DNA of 64,000 nt from NCBI GenBank assembly GCA_947497985.1, contig CANMIX010000006.1, forward strand, positions 124,001 through 188,000. The letters run 5' to 3'. Shown here in pieces: positions 46,230 to 54,197 of the stretch (position 1 is its first letter; each line of letters opens with the position of its first letter). The DNA comes from an uncultured Paracoccaceae bacterium. Lineage in GTDB: Bacteria; Pseudomonadota; Alphaproteobacteria; Rhodobacterales; Rhodobacteraceae. The translations under genes and the position numbers were made by a program. Under the pieces are notes generated by a model. The model saw nothing but the letters and a program-made list of their open reading frames with translations. It did not search any database and was not told where the DNA came from.

Positions 46230-47627
46230 TCAGCTGGCGCGGCGTTCCGCAAAGCTGAGTGCGATAAAGCTGGGCAGGTGGTCGCCCATGCCAACCACAT
46301 TACGGTCATCACGGCGTCCGTTGGACCGTTTGCCGGACTTGCCGCTTTCACGCGGTTTGTTGCTTTCGCGTTGCTTTCTGCTCTCGCTCGACTTTGACGC
46401 GGATGCAGGCTTGCTCTCGTGTTGCGCTTTGTCGTCGGTCTCGGTCTTTGCTTTTGCCTTGGTAGGCTTGGGCGCAGGTTTGACCGGGTTCTCGTGACGG
46501 TCGATCTGCTTTTTCACCAGGCTTTCAACCGCGTCCAATGCCTTCTCGTCCTTGGGCGAGCAGATGGTAAAGGCTTTACCTTGGCGACCAGCGCGGCCTG
46601 TACGGCCAATGCGGTGCACATAATCTTCGGCGTGGCCAGGCACATCATAGTTGAACACGTGGCTGACGCTCGGAACGTCCAATCCACGTGCGGCAACATC
46701 TGAGGCGACCAGAATGCGCAGCGTGCCACCGCGGAAGCCTTCAAGGGTTTTCATCCGCTGGGATTGATCCAGATCACCGTGGATCGGTGCCGCGTCATAA
46801 CCGTATTTCTTGAGGCTCTTGGCAACGATATCAACATCTGTCTTGCGGTTGCAGAACACGATCGCATTGGTGCAGCCGTCGCCCTCTTGGTCCAGAAGCG
46901 CGCGCAGAACCTTGCGTTTCTCGCTGCCCTCGCGGTCACGACGGGACGCTTTGAACATCACGGCGAACTGCTCGATGTTCTCAGAGGTGGTCGCTTGGCG
47001 TGCGATCTCTACCCGTGCAGGGGCCGACAGGAACGTGTTGGTAATCCGCTCGATCTCAGGCGCCATAGTCGCCGAGAAGAACAGAGTCTGACGGGTAAAG
47101 GGTGTCAGGGAGAAGATGCGTTCGATATCGGGGATAAAGCCCATATCCAGCATCCGGTCGGCCTCATCCACGACCATGATCTGCACGCCGGTCAGCAACA
47201 GCTTGCCGCGTTCGAAATGGTCCAGCAGACGGCCGGGGGTTGCGATCAAAACATCCACACCGCGGTCGATCAGGGCCTCTTGTTCCTTGAACGAAACGCC
47301 GCCGATCAGCAGAGCTTTGGTCAGTTTCAGGTGCTTGGTGTAGGTGTCGAAGTTCTCCGCCACCTGGGCCGCCAGTTCACGTGTGGGGCACAGAACCAGG
47401 CTTCGCGGCATGCGGGCGCGGGCACGGCCGCGCGCCAAAAGCGTGATCATTGGCAGGGTAAAAGACGCAGTCTTACCTGTGCCGGTCTGCGCGATGCCAA
47501 GGACGTCTTTCCCCTCGAGCGCGGACGGAATTGCACCGGCCTGAATCGGAGTGGGAGTTTCATATCCGGCTTCGTCAACAGCCTTCAGAACCTTGGGGTT
47601 CAGGTTTAGATCGCTAAATTTGGTCAT
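46230..47627 (-). CDS. DEAD-box ATP-dependent RNA helicase (RhlE-like)
   Basis: RNA-unwinding enzyme of 465 aa. All core motifs are present: Q motif YETPTPIQAGAIP (about residue 20), AQTGTGKTASF (about 44), VDEADRMLDMGF (about 150), FFSATM, and HRIGRTGRAGRQGKAF (about 325). The C-terminal 90 residues are a Lys/Ser/Arg-rich tail, usual for RNA contact. I chose ATG 47627, where family homology begins (MTKFSDLNLNPKVLKAV); a GTG at 47654 would add nine residues. A 7-bp inverted repeat lies directly in front of the ATG. It is monocistronic with its own terminator. Confidence 0.93.
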   Translation of the reverse strand: MTKFSDLNLNPKVLKAVDEAGYETPTPIQAGAIPSALEGKDVLGIAQTGTGKTASFTLPMITLLARGRARARMPRSLVLCPTRELAAQVAENFDTYTKHLKLTKALLIGGVSFKEQEALIDRGVDVLIATPGRLLDHFERGKLLLTGVQIMVVDEADRMLDMGFIPDIERIFSLTPFTRQTLFFSATMAPEIERITNTFLSAPARVEIARQATTSENIEQFAVMFKASRRDREGSEKRKVLRALLDQEGDGCTNAIVFCNRKTDVDIVAKSLKKYGYDAAPIHGDLDQSQRMKTLEGFRGGTLRILVASDVAARGLDVPSVSHVFNYDVPGHAEDYVHRIGRTGRAGRQGKAFTICSPKDEKALDAVESLVKKQIDRHENPVKPAPKPTKAKAKTETDDKAQHESKPASASKSSESRKQRESNKPRESGKSGKRSNGRRDDRNVVGMGDHLPSFIALSFAERRAS

Positions 47628-47629
47628 AT

Positions 47630-47650
47630 GTGTCCGTTTGTTGCGGACAC
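47630..47650 (-). promoter_or_regulatory. hairpin in the leader just upstream of the helicase start codon
   Basis: GTGTCCG-CAACAAA-CGGACAC (minus strand) ends 2 nt before the ATG, so the folded leader would hide the ribosome-binding region. If the alternative GTG start is used the repeat would be coding. Possible temperature-dependent or autogenous control, as known for some helicase mRNAs; this is inference. Confidence 0.4.
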
Positions 47651-47802
47651 TCACTCGGCCCGCCGTTCCATCGCGTTAAGGGAGCGGGTGAGCAGCTACC
47701 CCTCTCGTATTGCCGCAGCGCATAGCAAATACGAAGCTCAGCGTCAAACTTAGCGGCCTGAAACCAAAATCTTGAAAAGATTTAGGATATTTGCGCAACA
47801 AT

Positions 47803-48753
47803 TTAGCCAAACTGAGGGAAATGCGTGTCAAGGCTGCGCGAAATGTTCAGATCGCGCACACGCAAAAGGCCATGGTCCTCCAATTGGGCGCGTCGCTCAG
47901 GCGAATCTGCACAGAACTCATCGAAATAGGCACGCAGACCCGCTTCGCCATCGGTTTTCAGCACCTGCGTCAGCGTCTGATGCATGTTGGGCGCGCTGTG
48001 CGGGTCACCTCGCGGCGCTTTTAACGAGCTGCGATAGGTGCCCTGTGAGTGACGATATTTGAAGTGGCTGAACCATGCGTCCCAGTTTTTAGCGTGGAAG
48101 TGACACAGATCAATCTCAGGACTTTTTACAAGACAGGGGTTCTGCAGGTCTTCTACAAAGGCGTTGTGAATGCGAATGCGCAGCTGGGGCACGCCCGTGC
48201 GGACAAACAATTTGCCTGCCACATGGCTTAACATACCCCTATGAGAATGGACGCCATAGGTGGGGTAGAGCTTTCTCAGCAAGCTGTCAGTCTCTGGGCC
48301 TTGGGGCACGGGCGCGCGAAAATATGTCTCAGAATCGGCCAGTGCCTCGATCGGCCGCACACGGGTGCAAAGGGCCTCTTCCGGCAGGTCCTGCAATACC
48401 TCGTGGATAGGGCGCGCCGACCACAGAAACTCATCCGCATCGATATGGGCCAACCACGTCAGACCGTCACACTGCTTACGATAGGCGCGGTTGGCGTTAT
48501 AGGTCTGACGCACCTGATGAGTGTCGGGCCGGTCTTTTGGCTGGCGCTTCCAATAGGCGGCATCACAATCGATCACCCGAACCTTCGGGTGGGCCTTCAG
48601 ATGAACAAAGGCCTCGGGGCAGGGGGCATCCAGATAAATACAGACCCGATGTGCACCGCGATCGAGATGATAGGCAGCAAAGGCCAGAATGTCCTGTGCG
48701 GGTGCTTTGATGGTGGAAACGATACCCCAGCGGGGCGAATTCGGAGAAGCCAT
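47803..48753 (-). CDS. glycosyltransferase family 2 protein (PF13704-type)
   Basis: A 316-aa protein with the short GT-A-like domain seen in the Glyco_tranf_2_4 group. It starts WGIVSTIKAPAQDILAFAAY, with HLDRGAHRVCIYLD, and has the DxD-containing segment WLAHIDADEFLW (about residue 105). The C-terminal half includes VAGKLFVRTGVPQLRIRIHN and CHFHAKNWDAWFSHFKYRH. I chose ATG 48753 (AAGGAT upstream) over a TTG at 48774. It is downstream of the prfC terminator on the same strand, so it has its own promoter. The acceptor is unknown; surface polysaccharide is likely. Confidence 0.82.
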   Translation of the reverse strand: MASPNSPRWGIVSTIKAPAQDILAFAAYHLDRGAHRVCIYLDAPCPEAFVHLKAHPKVRVIDCDAAYWKRQPKDRPDTHQVRQTYNANRAYRKQCDGLTWLAHIDADEFLWSARPIHEVLQDLPEEALCTRVRPIEALADSETYFRAPVPQGPETDSLLRKLYPTYGVHSHRGMLSHVAGKLFVRTGVPQLRIRIHNAFVEDLQNPCLVKSPEIDLCHFHAKNWDAWFSHFKYRHSQGTYRSSLKAPRGDPHSAPNMHQTLTQVLKTDGEAGLRAYFDEFCADSPERRAQLEDHGLLRVRDLNISRSLDTHFPQFG

Positions 48754-48833
48754 AAACCGCGATCCTTGGGCCAATTTCGCCAGCCTGAGAATGTCGCCTG
48801 TTGTATCCTATGACAAGGCCTAGGCAGGGGACG

Positions 48834-48856
48834 AAAAAGGAGCCCGTGGGCTCCTT
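48834..48856 (-). terminator. intrinsic terminator of prfC
   Basis: On the minus strand AAGGAGCC-CACG-GGCTCCTT is followed by TTT, 22 nt past the prfC stop: a compact stem with T-run. Confidence 0.88.
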
Positions 48857-48877
48857 GTCGTAGGGGGTATGATCAGA

Positions 48878-50485
48878 TCAAACCATCATCTCTTTGGTCG
48901 AGGTGAGTTTTAACTCGGGGTGGTCGCGTTCCACTCGGTCAATGTCCCACTGCAGGCGCGTCAGATAGACCTGATCACCATCATGGTCAAAAGCCATATG
49001 TTGCTTGTTGCGATCGGCGAATTTTTCAACGTCCGCCTTGTCACCCGACACCCAACGGGCCGAGGTGAATTGCGAGGCTTCAAAACGCACCGGCAGCCCG
49101 TATTCCATCTCAATCCGGCTGGCGAGCACTTCGAATTGCAGCGCGCCGACTACGCCGACGATAAAGCCAGAGCCGATGGCTGGTTTGAATACTTTAGCAG
49201 CACCTTCTTCGGCAAATTGCATCAGAGCTTTTTCCAGATGCTTGGCCTTCATTGGATCGCCTGCGCGCACACCTTGCAACAATTCAGGTGCAAAGGAGGG
49301 GATGCCCGCCACGCGCAGCGCCTCACCTTCGGTCAACGTGTCGCCAATGCGCAGCTGGCCGTGGTTCGGAATGCCGATGATATCTCCTGCCCAGGCCTCT
49401 TCGGCCAATTCACGGTCCGATGCTAAGAACAGAACCGGGTTGGACACGGCCATCGGTTTCTTGGTGCGCACATGGGTCAGCTTCATGCCGCGTTTGAAAT
49501 GGCCTGACGCCATCCGCACAAAGGCCACGCGGTCGCGGTGTTTGGGGTCCATGTTGGCCTGAACCTTGAACACAAAGCCTGCGACTTTTTTCTCCTCGGG
49601 AGCGATCGAGCGGGGCTGGGCCGATTGCACCTGCGGCTCGGGACCATAGGTGCTGATACCGTTCATCAGCTCTTTGACGCCAAAGGAATTGATCGCAGAG
49701 CCAAACCAGATCGGGGTCATATGCCCTTCCAGTACGGCCACTGGGTCCAGTTTCGGCAGCAGCTCCTTGGCCATCTCGACCTCTTCCAGGAGCTTTTCCA
49801 GCAGGTGCTCGGGCACATGTTCGGCCAACTTTGGATCATCCAAACCGTCGATCTGGATGCTTTCCGCCACTTTGTTCCGGTCGGCGCGGTCCATCAGTTC
49901 CAGCCGGTCGCGCAGCATATCGTAGCAGCCGACGAACTCGCGCCCCACACCAATGGGCCAGGATGCGGGCGTCACATCAATTGCCAGGTTTTCCTGGATC
50001 TCATCAATGATCTCAAACGTGTCGCGGCTCTCGCGGTCCATCTTGTTACAAAACGTCAGGATCGGCAGATCGCGCAGGCGGCAGACTTCAAACAGTTTCT
50101 GCGTCTGGCTTTCAACACCTTTGGCGCCGTCGATGACCATTACCGCCGCATCCACCGCTGTCAGCGTGCGATAAGTATCTTCCGAGAAATCCGAGTGACC
50201 GGGCGTGTCCACCAGATTGAAACGGTAGTTGTCAAAATCAAACGACATCGCCGAGGCCGAGACAGAGATGCCGCGGTCTTTTTCCATCTGCATGAAGTCA
50301 GAGCGGGTGCGGCGTGCCTCACCTTTTGCACGCACCTGTCCCGCCATCTGAATAGCGCCACCATAAAGGAGGAATTTTTCAGTCAGCGTGGTCTTGCCAG
50401 CATCCGGGTGCGAGATGATCGCAAAAGTCCGGCGGCGGGCAATTTCAGGCGGCAATTCGGGGCGATTTGTAGCGGTGTCCAACAT
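48878..50485 (-). CDS. prfC: peptide chain release factor 3
   Basis: GTPase that recycles RF1/RF2 after termination, 535 aa. G-domain motifs: ISHPDAGKTTLTEK (G1, about residue 24), RGISVSASAM (switch), VDTPGHSDFSEDTYRTLTAV (G3) and FCNKMDRESRD (G4, about 146). The C-terminal RF3 domain includes VGALQFEVLASRIEMEY. I chose ATG 50485 because the family begins MLDTATN...PEIARRRTFAIIS; an in-frame extension to 50536 overlaps the predicted promoter and the upstream terminator. There is no ribosome site upstream, and a promoter ends 7 nt before the ATG. Confidence 0.95.
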   Translation of the reverse strand: MLDTATNRPELPPEIARRRTFAIISHPDAGKTTLTEKFLLYGGAIQMAGQVRAKGEARRTRSDFMQMEKDRGISVSASAMSFDFDNYRFNLVDTPGHSDFSEDTYRTLTAVDAAVMVIDGAKGVESQTQKLFEVCRLRDLPILTFCNKMDRESRDTFEIIDEIQENLAIDVTPASWPIGVGREFVGCYDMLRDRLELMDRADRNKVAESIQIDGLDDPKLAEHVPEHLLEKLLEEVEMAKELLPKLDPVAVLEGHMTPIWFGSAINSFGVKELMNGISTYGPEPQVQSAQPRSIAPEEKKVAGFVFKVQANMDPKHRDRVAFVRMASGHFKRGMKLTHVRTKKPMAVSNPVLFLASDRELAEEAWAGDIIGIPNHGQLRIGDTLTEGEALRVAGIPSFAPELLQGVRAGDPMKAKHLEKALMQFAEEGAAKVFKPAIGSGFIVGVVGALQFEVLASRIEMEYGLPVRFEASQFTSARWVSGDKADVEKFADRNKQHMAFDHDGDQVYLTRLQWDIDRVERDHPELKLTSTKEMMV

Positions 50486-50492
50486 GTGCGGG

Positions 50493-50521
50493 GATATATG
50501 GAGTTTTGCAGGCGTGGGCAA
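50493..50521 (-). promoter_or_regulatory. candidate promoter giving a leaderless prfC mRNA
   Basis: On the minus strand TTGCCC (50521-50516), a 17-nt spacer and TATATC (50498-50493) stand just 7 nt in front of the prfC ATG. Transcription would start at or within a base or two of the A of the ATG. Confidence 0.55.
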
Positions 50522-50522
50522 G

Positions 50523-50550
50523 AAAAAGCCCCCCATCCTGTGGGAGGCTT
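50523..50550 (-). terminator. intrinsic terminator of the phasin operon
   Basis: On the minus strand AAGCCTCCCA-CAGGA-TGGGGGGCTT (10 bp, one G-U pair) is followed by TTTC. It ends the phaZ-phasin transcript directly upstream of the prfC -35 element. Confidence 0.82.
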
Positions 50551-50586
50551 GCGGTCTTTTCGCGCGCTATCAGGATCTTGTGCGTC

Positions 50587-50991
50587 TTAACCTGCGTCGT
50601 CGTCTTTGTCTGATTGCAGCTGCTGGCTGACCCAGAAGGAATAGCTGACAAAGATATTGTCCATCAGTTCAAGCGCTTCGGTGGTCTGCTCGCTGATCTG
50701 CGCCTGTGCTTGCAATATGATATTGCTTTGACGGGCGGCTAGTTTTGATGTGGTGTCTGCGCCGGGTAATTTACTGGCGTATTCCGCCCATGCGGCCCAA
50801 TCCTCGCGCCATTGCTTTTGCAGATCCAACCCGCGTTGGCTAGCCGAACAAAACAGCGCCATCGCTTCGAACAATGTGCCGGGGCGGTCCATCTTGGCCG
50901 CCAGTTTCGCGGTGTCTTTCATCGTGCCGATAGCGCGCATGCCGTTTTTGGCCTGCACTTCGCACGGTTTGACAAGGTGATCTTCGAACAT
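50587..50991 (-). CDS. phasin family protein
   Basis: A 134-aa helical protein of the PHA-granule coat type. The helix FEAMALFCSASQRGLDLQKQ (about residues 41-60) and a following heptad-like segment ARQSNIILQAQAQISEQTTE fit phasins, and the tail is acidic (SDKDDDAG). It follows the PHB-depolymerase-like gene by 20 nt on the same strand, which supports a role on polyhydroxyalkanoate granules. Small phasins are poorly conserved, so the name rests on both sequence and context. Confidence 0.78.
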   Translation of the reverse strand: MFEDHLVKPCEVQAKNGMRAIGTMKDTAKLAAKMDRPGTLFEAMALFCSASQRGLDLQKQWREDWAAWAEYASKLPGADTTSKLAARQSNIILQAQAQISEQTTEALELMDNIFVSYSFWVSQQLQSDKDDDAG

Positions 50992-51011
50992 CTGTTTGAT
51001 CCTTTTGGCCG

Positions 51012-52067
51012 TTACAGGTCGGCAAGTTGGGACAGCATCCCGTGAATGGCGCGAATTTGGATGGCGTTTTTTGAATAATAATCGGGCTGCTCGGACTCGG
51101 TGTCGCTATAGCCCCACCAATCCCAACACCCTTCGGGGTTTTGCGCCGCATTGGTGTCTACGCCGACCGCTTGCGGAAACAGCATGATGATATTGTTGGC
51201 TTCGGCCATCTCAACATAGCCGGTTGAGGTCACATAGCGCATGCCAAAGGGCGGTTGGTTTTCCTTGTCCGCGCGTCCGTTGACGTAGTTCACATAGGAA
51301 TAGCCCTGTTTGCAGCCATGCATCACAATATGCACGCCCTTGGCCTCGGCGGTGCCTTTGTCGACCTCGGACGGGATATAGGCATAGCCATATTGCGACA
51401 TGCTGGCCCGGTCGCTGTCTTCTCCCACAAAAGGTTTCTGTTCAAACCGCACATATCGCCCCGCTGTGGCATGGGCTGCGGGTTTCAGATCGCCATAGAT
51501 GTGGCGCAGCAGTTGGTGGGACTGAATGAAATCACCCTTGTTGATATAGGGAGGCTTGTTTGCGCCCAGGGGTGAGTCCGTCTCGTTCAAGGTGATGATC
51601 GAATGACCTGCGGGCACGGTGTCATCAAACATCATGTTTTTCTCGGCCACACCGAGGTTCAAATAGAAATCCCGCGTTGCTGCAACCGAGACAGAGCGGA
51701 CGACCCTGTCCTTGGAGCCGGTGAAGACATAAACCTTGTCGTCTTTGAGGTTTGCAACATCGTCGATGTCACTGGTGCAACGCGCCAGTTCGGCCAGCTC
51801 TTTACCATCGGGCGCTGTGTCCTTGGTCAGCGGGCTCATCGCAATATAAAGCGCGTTCAGCACGTATTCGTCGGCGGGTTTTTGGACGCCGCCCAAATAG
51901 GATTCGACGCAGCGATAGGGGCCGCCCGCAATTACACCCGCCCCCATGAAATCTGCCGAATGCGCCACATGCATCTGCACTGTCATAAAGGCGCCGGATG
52001 ACAGACCGGATATGGAATGCTGGCCTTGGGTCTTGAACTTGGGAAGAGCAGAGGTTTCCAAATACAT
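51012..52067 (-). CDS. PHB depolymerase family esterase, no signal peptide
   Basis: Alpha/beta-hydrolase of 351 aa related to extracellular-type poly(3-hydroxybutyrate) depolymerases. The lipase box is GLSSGAFMTVQ (about residue 21, nucleophile the second Ser), VYVFTGSKDRVV (about 112) precedes the acid region, and HIVMHGCKQGYSYVN (about 246) with the final WGYSDTESEQPDYYSKN complete the family pattern. The N-terminus has no export signal, so it likely acts inside the cell on stored polymer. Its stop is 20 nt from the phasin gene. Confidence 0.85.
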   Translation of the reverse strand: MYLETSALPKFKTQGQHSISGLSSGAFMTVQMHVAHSADFMGAGVIAGGPYRCVESYLGGVQKPADEYVLNALYIAMSPLTKDTAPDGKELAELARCTSDIDDVANLKDDKVYVFTGSKDRVVRSVSVAATRDFYLNLGVAEKNMMFDDTVPAGHSIITLNETDSPLGANKPPYINKGDFIQSHQLLRHIYGDLKPAAHATAGRYVRFEQKPFVGEDSDRASMSQYGYAYIPSEVDKGTAEAKGVHIVMHGCKQGYSYVNYVNGRADKENQPPFGMRYVTSTGYVEMAEANNIIMLFPQAVGVDTNAAQNPEGCWDWWGYSDTESEQPDYYSKNAIQIRAIHGMLSQLADL

Positions 52068-52205
52068 CGTAATCCCCGAACTAAGAAATGGCGCCAGGTG
52101 GCGCTGCTGAAATCATAGGTCGACGATAGGATTGCCACTCAGTTGAGTAAATCACGTGACAGGTAAAGCTGCGTAAAAACGCGCGCATTGCGGCATTTGC
52201 CGGGT

Positions 52206-53210
52206 TTACCGGCGCGATGCTTCCTTGAGGATCGCTGCTGCGTCCCCTTTGGGCAGTTGCCCCTTGGCGGTTTCGGCAAAAGGCAGGGGCTGGATCAGCA
52301 CGTCCGGGGTTTGCATCTTGGACAACAAATCCGCAGGCAGGGCGGGTTCGGTGAAAGGGTCCAGAAACAGCGTCTCGGCTGCGATCCCTTCGGCATAGAT
52401 GATGTGGTGGCGATCAAACAGGATCTGGAAATAGTCGATATATCCGCCGTCCTGCATCACCACGGATGTTCCATTCACAAGATCACGGGCGCGTACAAAA
52501 ACTTCGGGCACGCCGGCCCCAATGGCATCCGTGCGTTGATAGACCATCAATCTGTGATCCGGGCTGACGACCAGATCTTCGGCATTGTTCAACGCGCCTT
52601 TGCGGATCAGAATAGGAGCCATTGGCCCCACCGCCCGCGAGGTCGTCTGCCCGATCCAGCGGATTGCTTGGGGGCCGTCGTCACGTGTCAGCACCCGGTC
52701 GCCGACCATCAGATCCTCGATCTGACGTTGGGCACCTGAGGCCAGCGTGATATGGGTTCCCCGGCTAAAAGAGACACAGGCGATCTGCGCCAGCTTGCGG
52801 CGTGTCTCGCTGCGCTCTGCATTGACCAGCGTGTAGCCCTGATCCGGTTCCAATGGGGCCAGCGGCAATAGGTAAACCTCGGCAATCATGCCATCGGCGT
52901 CGACTTCGACGGCCACCAGCGCTTCGACATTTGCGCCGCGCGCAGGCATCAACGTCAGCGTGCAGTCCAGGTGCAGATCTGCATCCACCGCCCCCATCTG
53001 CGTGTCCTGTGCCACCGCCAGCCGACCATCGCGAAAGGCCGCCACGCTCAACCGGCGTGCCGTGGCCGCGTTATGCAGCTCATAGACATCGTCCAACACC
53101 AGATCGTCAAACACACCCAAGCTGTCGCCCATGTTGGCACCCGCTTCGACACGAAACTGGTCCGCGCGAAAGGCTGGTATTGTCAGGATGGAAGCTGATG
53201 TTTCGGACAT
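52206..53210 (-). CDS. Hint-domain protein (Hedgehog/intein fold)
   Basis: A 334-aa protein. Residues 1-140 are an unrecognised acidic domain (YELHNAATARRL, FRDGRLAVAQDTQM). A Hint domain follows: SFSRGTHITLASG (147-159), DLMVGDRVLTRDDGPQAIRW, then VSPDHRLMVYQR and HHIIYAEGIAAETLFLDP. The usual first-position Cys is Ser147 here, as in a branch common in roseobacters. There is no extein-like C-terminal nucleophile, so splicing is not expected. The ATG at 53210 is preferred over 53273. The cellular role is unknown. Confidence 0.82.
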   Translation of the reverse strand: MSETSASILTIPAFRADQFRVEAGANMGDSLGVFDDLVLDDVYELHNAATARRLSVAAFRDGRLAVAQDTQMGAVDADLHLDCTLTLMPARGANVEALVAVEVDADGMIAEVYLLPLAPLEPDQGYTLVNAERSETRRKLAQIACVSFSRGTHITLASGAQRQIEDLMVGDRVLTRDDGPQAIRWIGQTTSRAVGPMAPILIRKGALNNAEDLVVSPDHRLMVYQRTDAIGAGVPEVFVRARDLVNGTSVVMQDGGYIDYFQILFDRHHIIYAEGIAAETLFLDPFTEPALPADLLSKMQTPDVLIQPLPFAETAKGQLPKGDAAAILKEASRR

Positions 53211-53414
53211 AGGACAGCGGGTCAACCGGGAAAGGAGCGGAAAAGAGATTGGGCGCATTGAATTCTCAAACAAGACAGTGAGTAAATCATTAATTTGTGA
53301 TTATGGCCATTTGCGGACGAGCCTCTGAACATTTGATGGCGTTGCAGGGCTGGTCAGTGCGATGTGCCTGTGCAAATGTCCACGCGCAAAGAACATGTTC
53401 AGAAGGGAAAGATC

Positions 53415-54194
53415 ATGGATCTCGGGATTTCTGGTAAAACGGCGCTGGTCTGCGCCAGTAGTAAAGGGTTGGGTCTGGGCTGTGCAGAGGCTTTGGCCGA
53501 AGCCGGTGTGAACCTGGTAATGAACGCGCGCGGCAGTGAGGCGTTGGAAGCTTCGGCCCAAGCGATCCGTGACACATTTGGCGTGACCGTAACGGCCATT
53601 GCCGCGGATATCACATCCGAAGAAGGCCGCGCCAAAGTGTTGGACGCAGCCGGGTCGGTGGACATCCTGGTGAACAACGCAGGCGGCCCCCCTCCGGGTC
53701 TGTGGAGTGATTGGGACCGCGATGATTTCATCAAGGCACTTGATGCAAATATGCTGACGCCGATCGCGCTGATGAAGGCGCTGTTGCCAGGCATGATGGA
53801 GCGTGGCTGGGGCCGGGTTGTTAACATCACCTCGCAATCCGTCAAGGCACCGATCCCGCAATTGGGCCTGTCCAATTCGGCGCGCGCTGGCCTTACGGGC
53901 TATGTGGCGGGCACCGCCCGTCAGGTGGCCGAACGCGGTGTGAACATCAACAACCTGCTGCCGGGCATCCACGCAACGGACCGCGCGTCCTCGCTCGACA
54001 AGGCCGTGGCTGATCGCGAAGGCATCACCGTTGATGAAGCGCACGCCAATCGGTCCGCCACCATTCCAGCGCGCCGCTATGGCACGCGTCAGGAATTTGG
54101 CGCGACCTGTGCGTTTATGTGCTCTCAGCACGCGGGCTTTATGGTCGGTCAGAACATCCTGCTGGATGGCGGCTCAACCAACGCGACGCTGTGA
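53415..54194 (+). CDS. SDR family protein lacking the Tyr-x3-Lys catalytic pair
   Basis: Short-chain dehydrogenase/reductase fold, 259 aa. The cofactor loop is ASSKGLGLG (about residues 13-21) and the structural VDILVNNAGGPPPG (about 82) and VVNITSQSVKAP (about 135) are intact. Where the active-site Tyr and Lys should be, the sequence reads LGLSNSARAGLTG, so both are replaced. A known subgroup of SDRs has this LSNSxR pattern and may use a different mechanism. ATG 53415 has GAAGGGAAAG upstream. The next gene (AlkC-like) starts 3 nt after the stop. Confidence 0.85.
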   Translation: MDLGISGKTALVCASSKGLGLGCAEALAEAGVNLVMNARGSEALEASAQAIRDTFGVTVTAIAADITSEEGRAKVLDAAGSVDILVNNAGGPPPGLWSDWDRDDFIKALDANMLTPIALMKALLPGMMERGWGRVVNITSQSVKAPIPQLGLSNSARAGLTGYVAGTARQVAERGVNINNLLPGIHATDRASSLDKAVADREGITVDEAHANRSATIPARRYGTRQEFGATCAFMCSQHAGFMVGQNILLDGGSTNATL

Positions 54195-54197
54195 TCC

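Noticed and set aside
46075-46351. A 94-codon minus-strand frame overlapping the end of the helicase gene
   Set aside because: It runs through the helicase terminator and reads the Lys/Ser-rich helicase tail in another frame.
52206-53210. An active intein or inteinated enzyme
   Set aside because: No host-protein halves flank the Hint domain, and there is no C-terminal His-Asn followed by a nucleophile.
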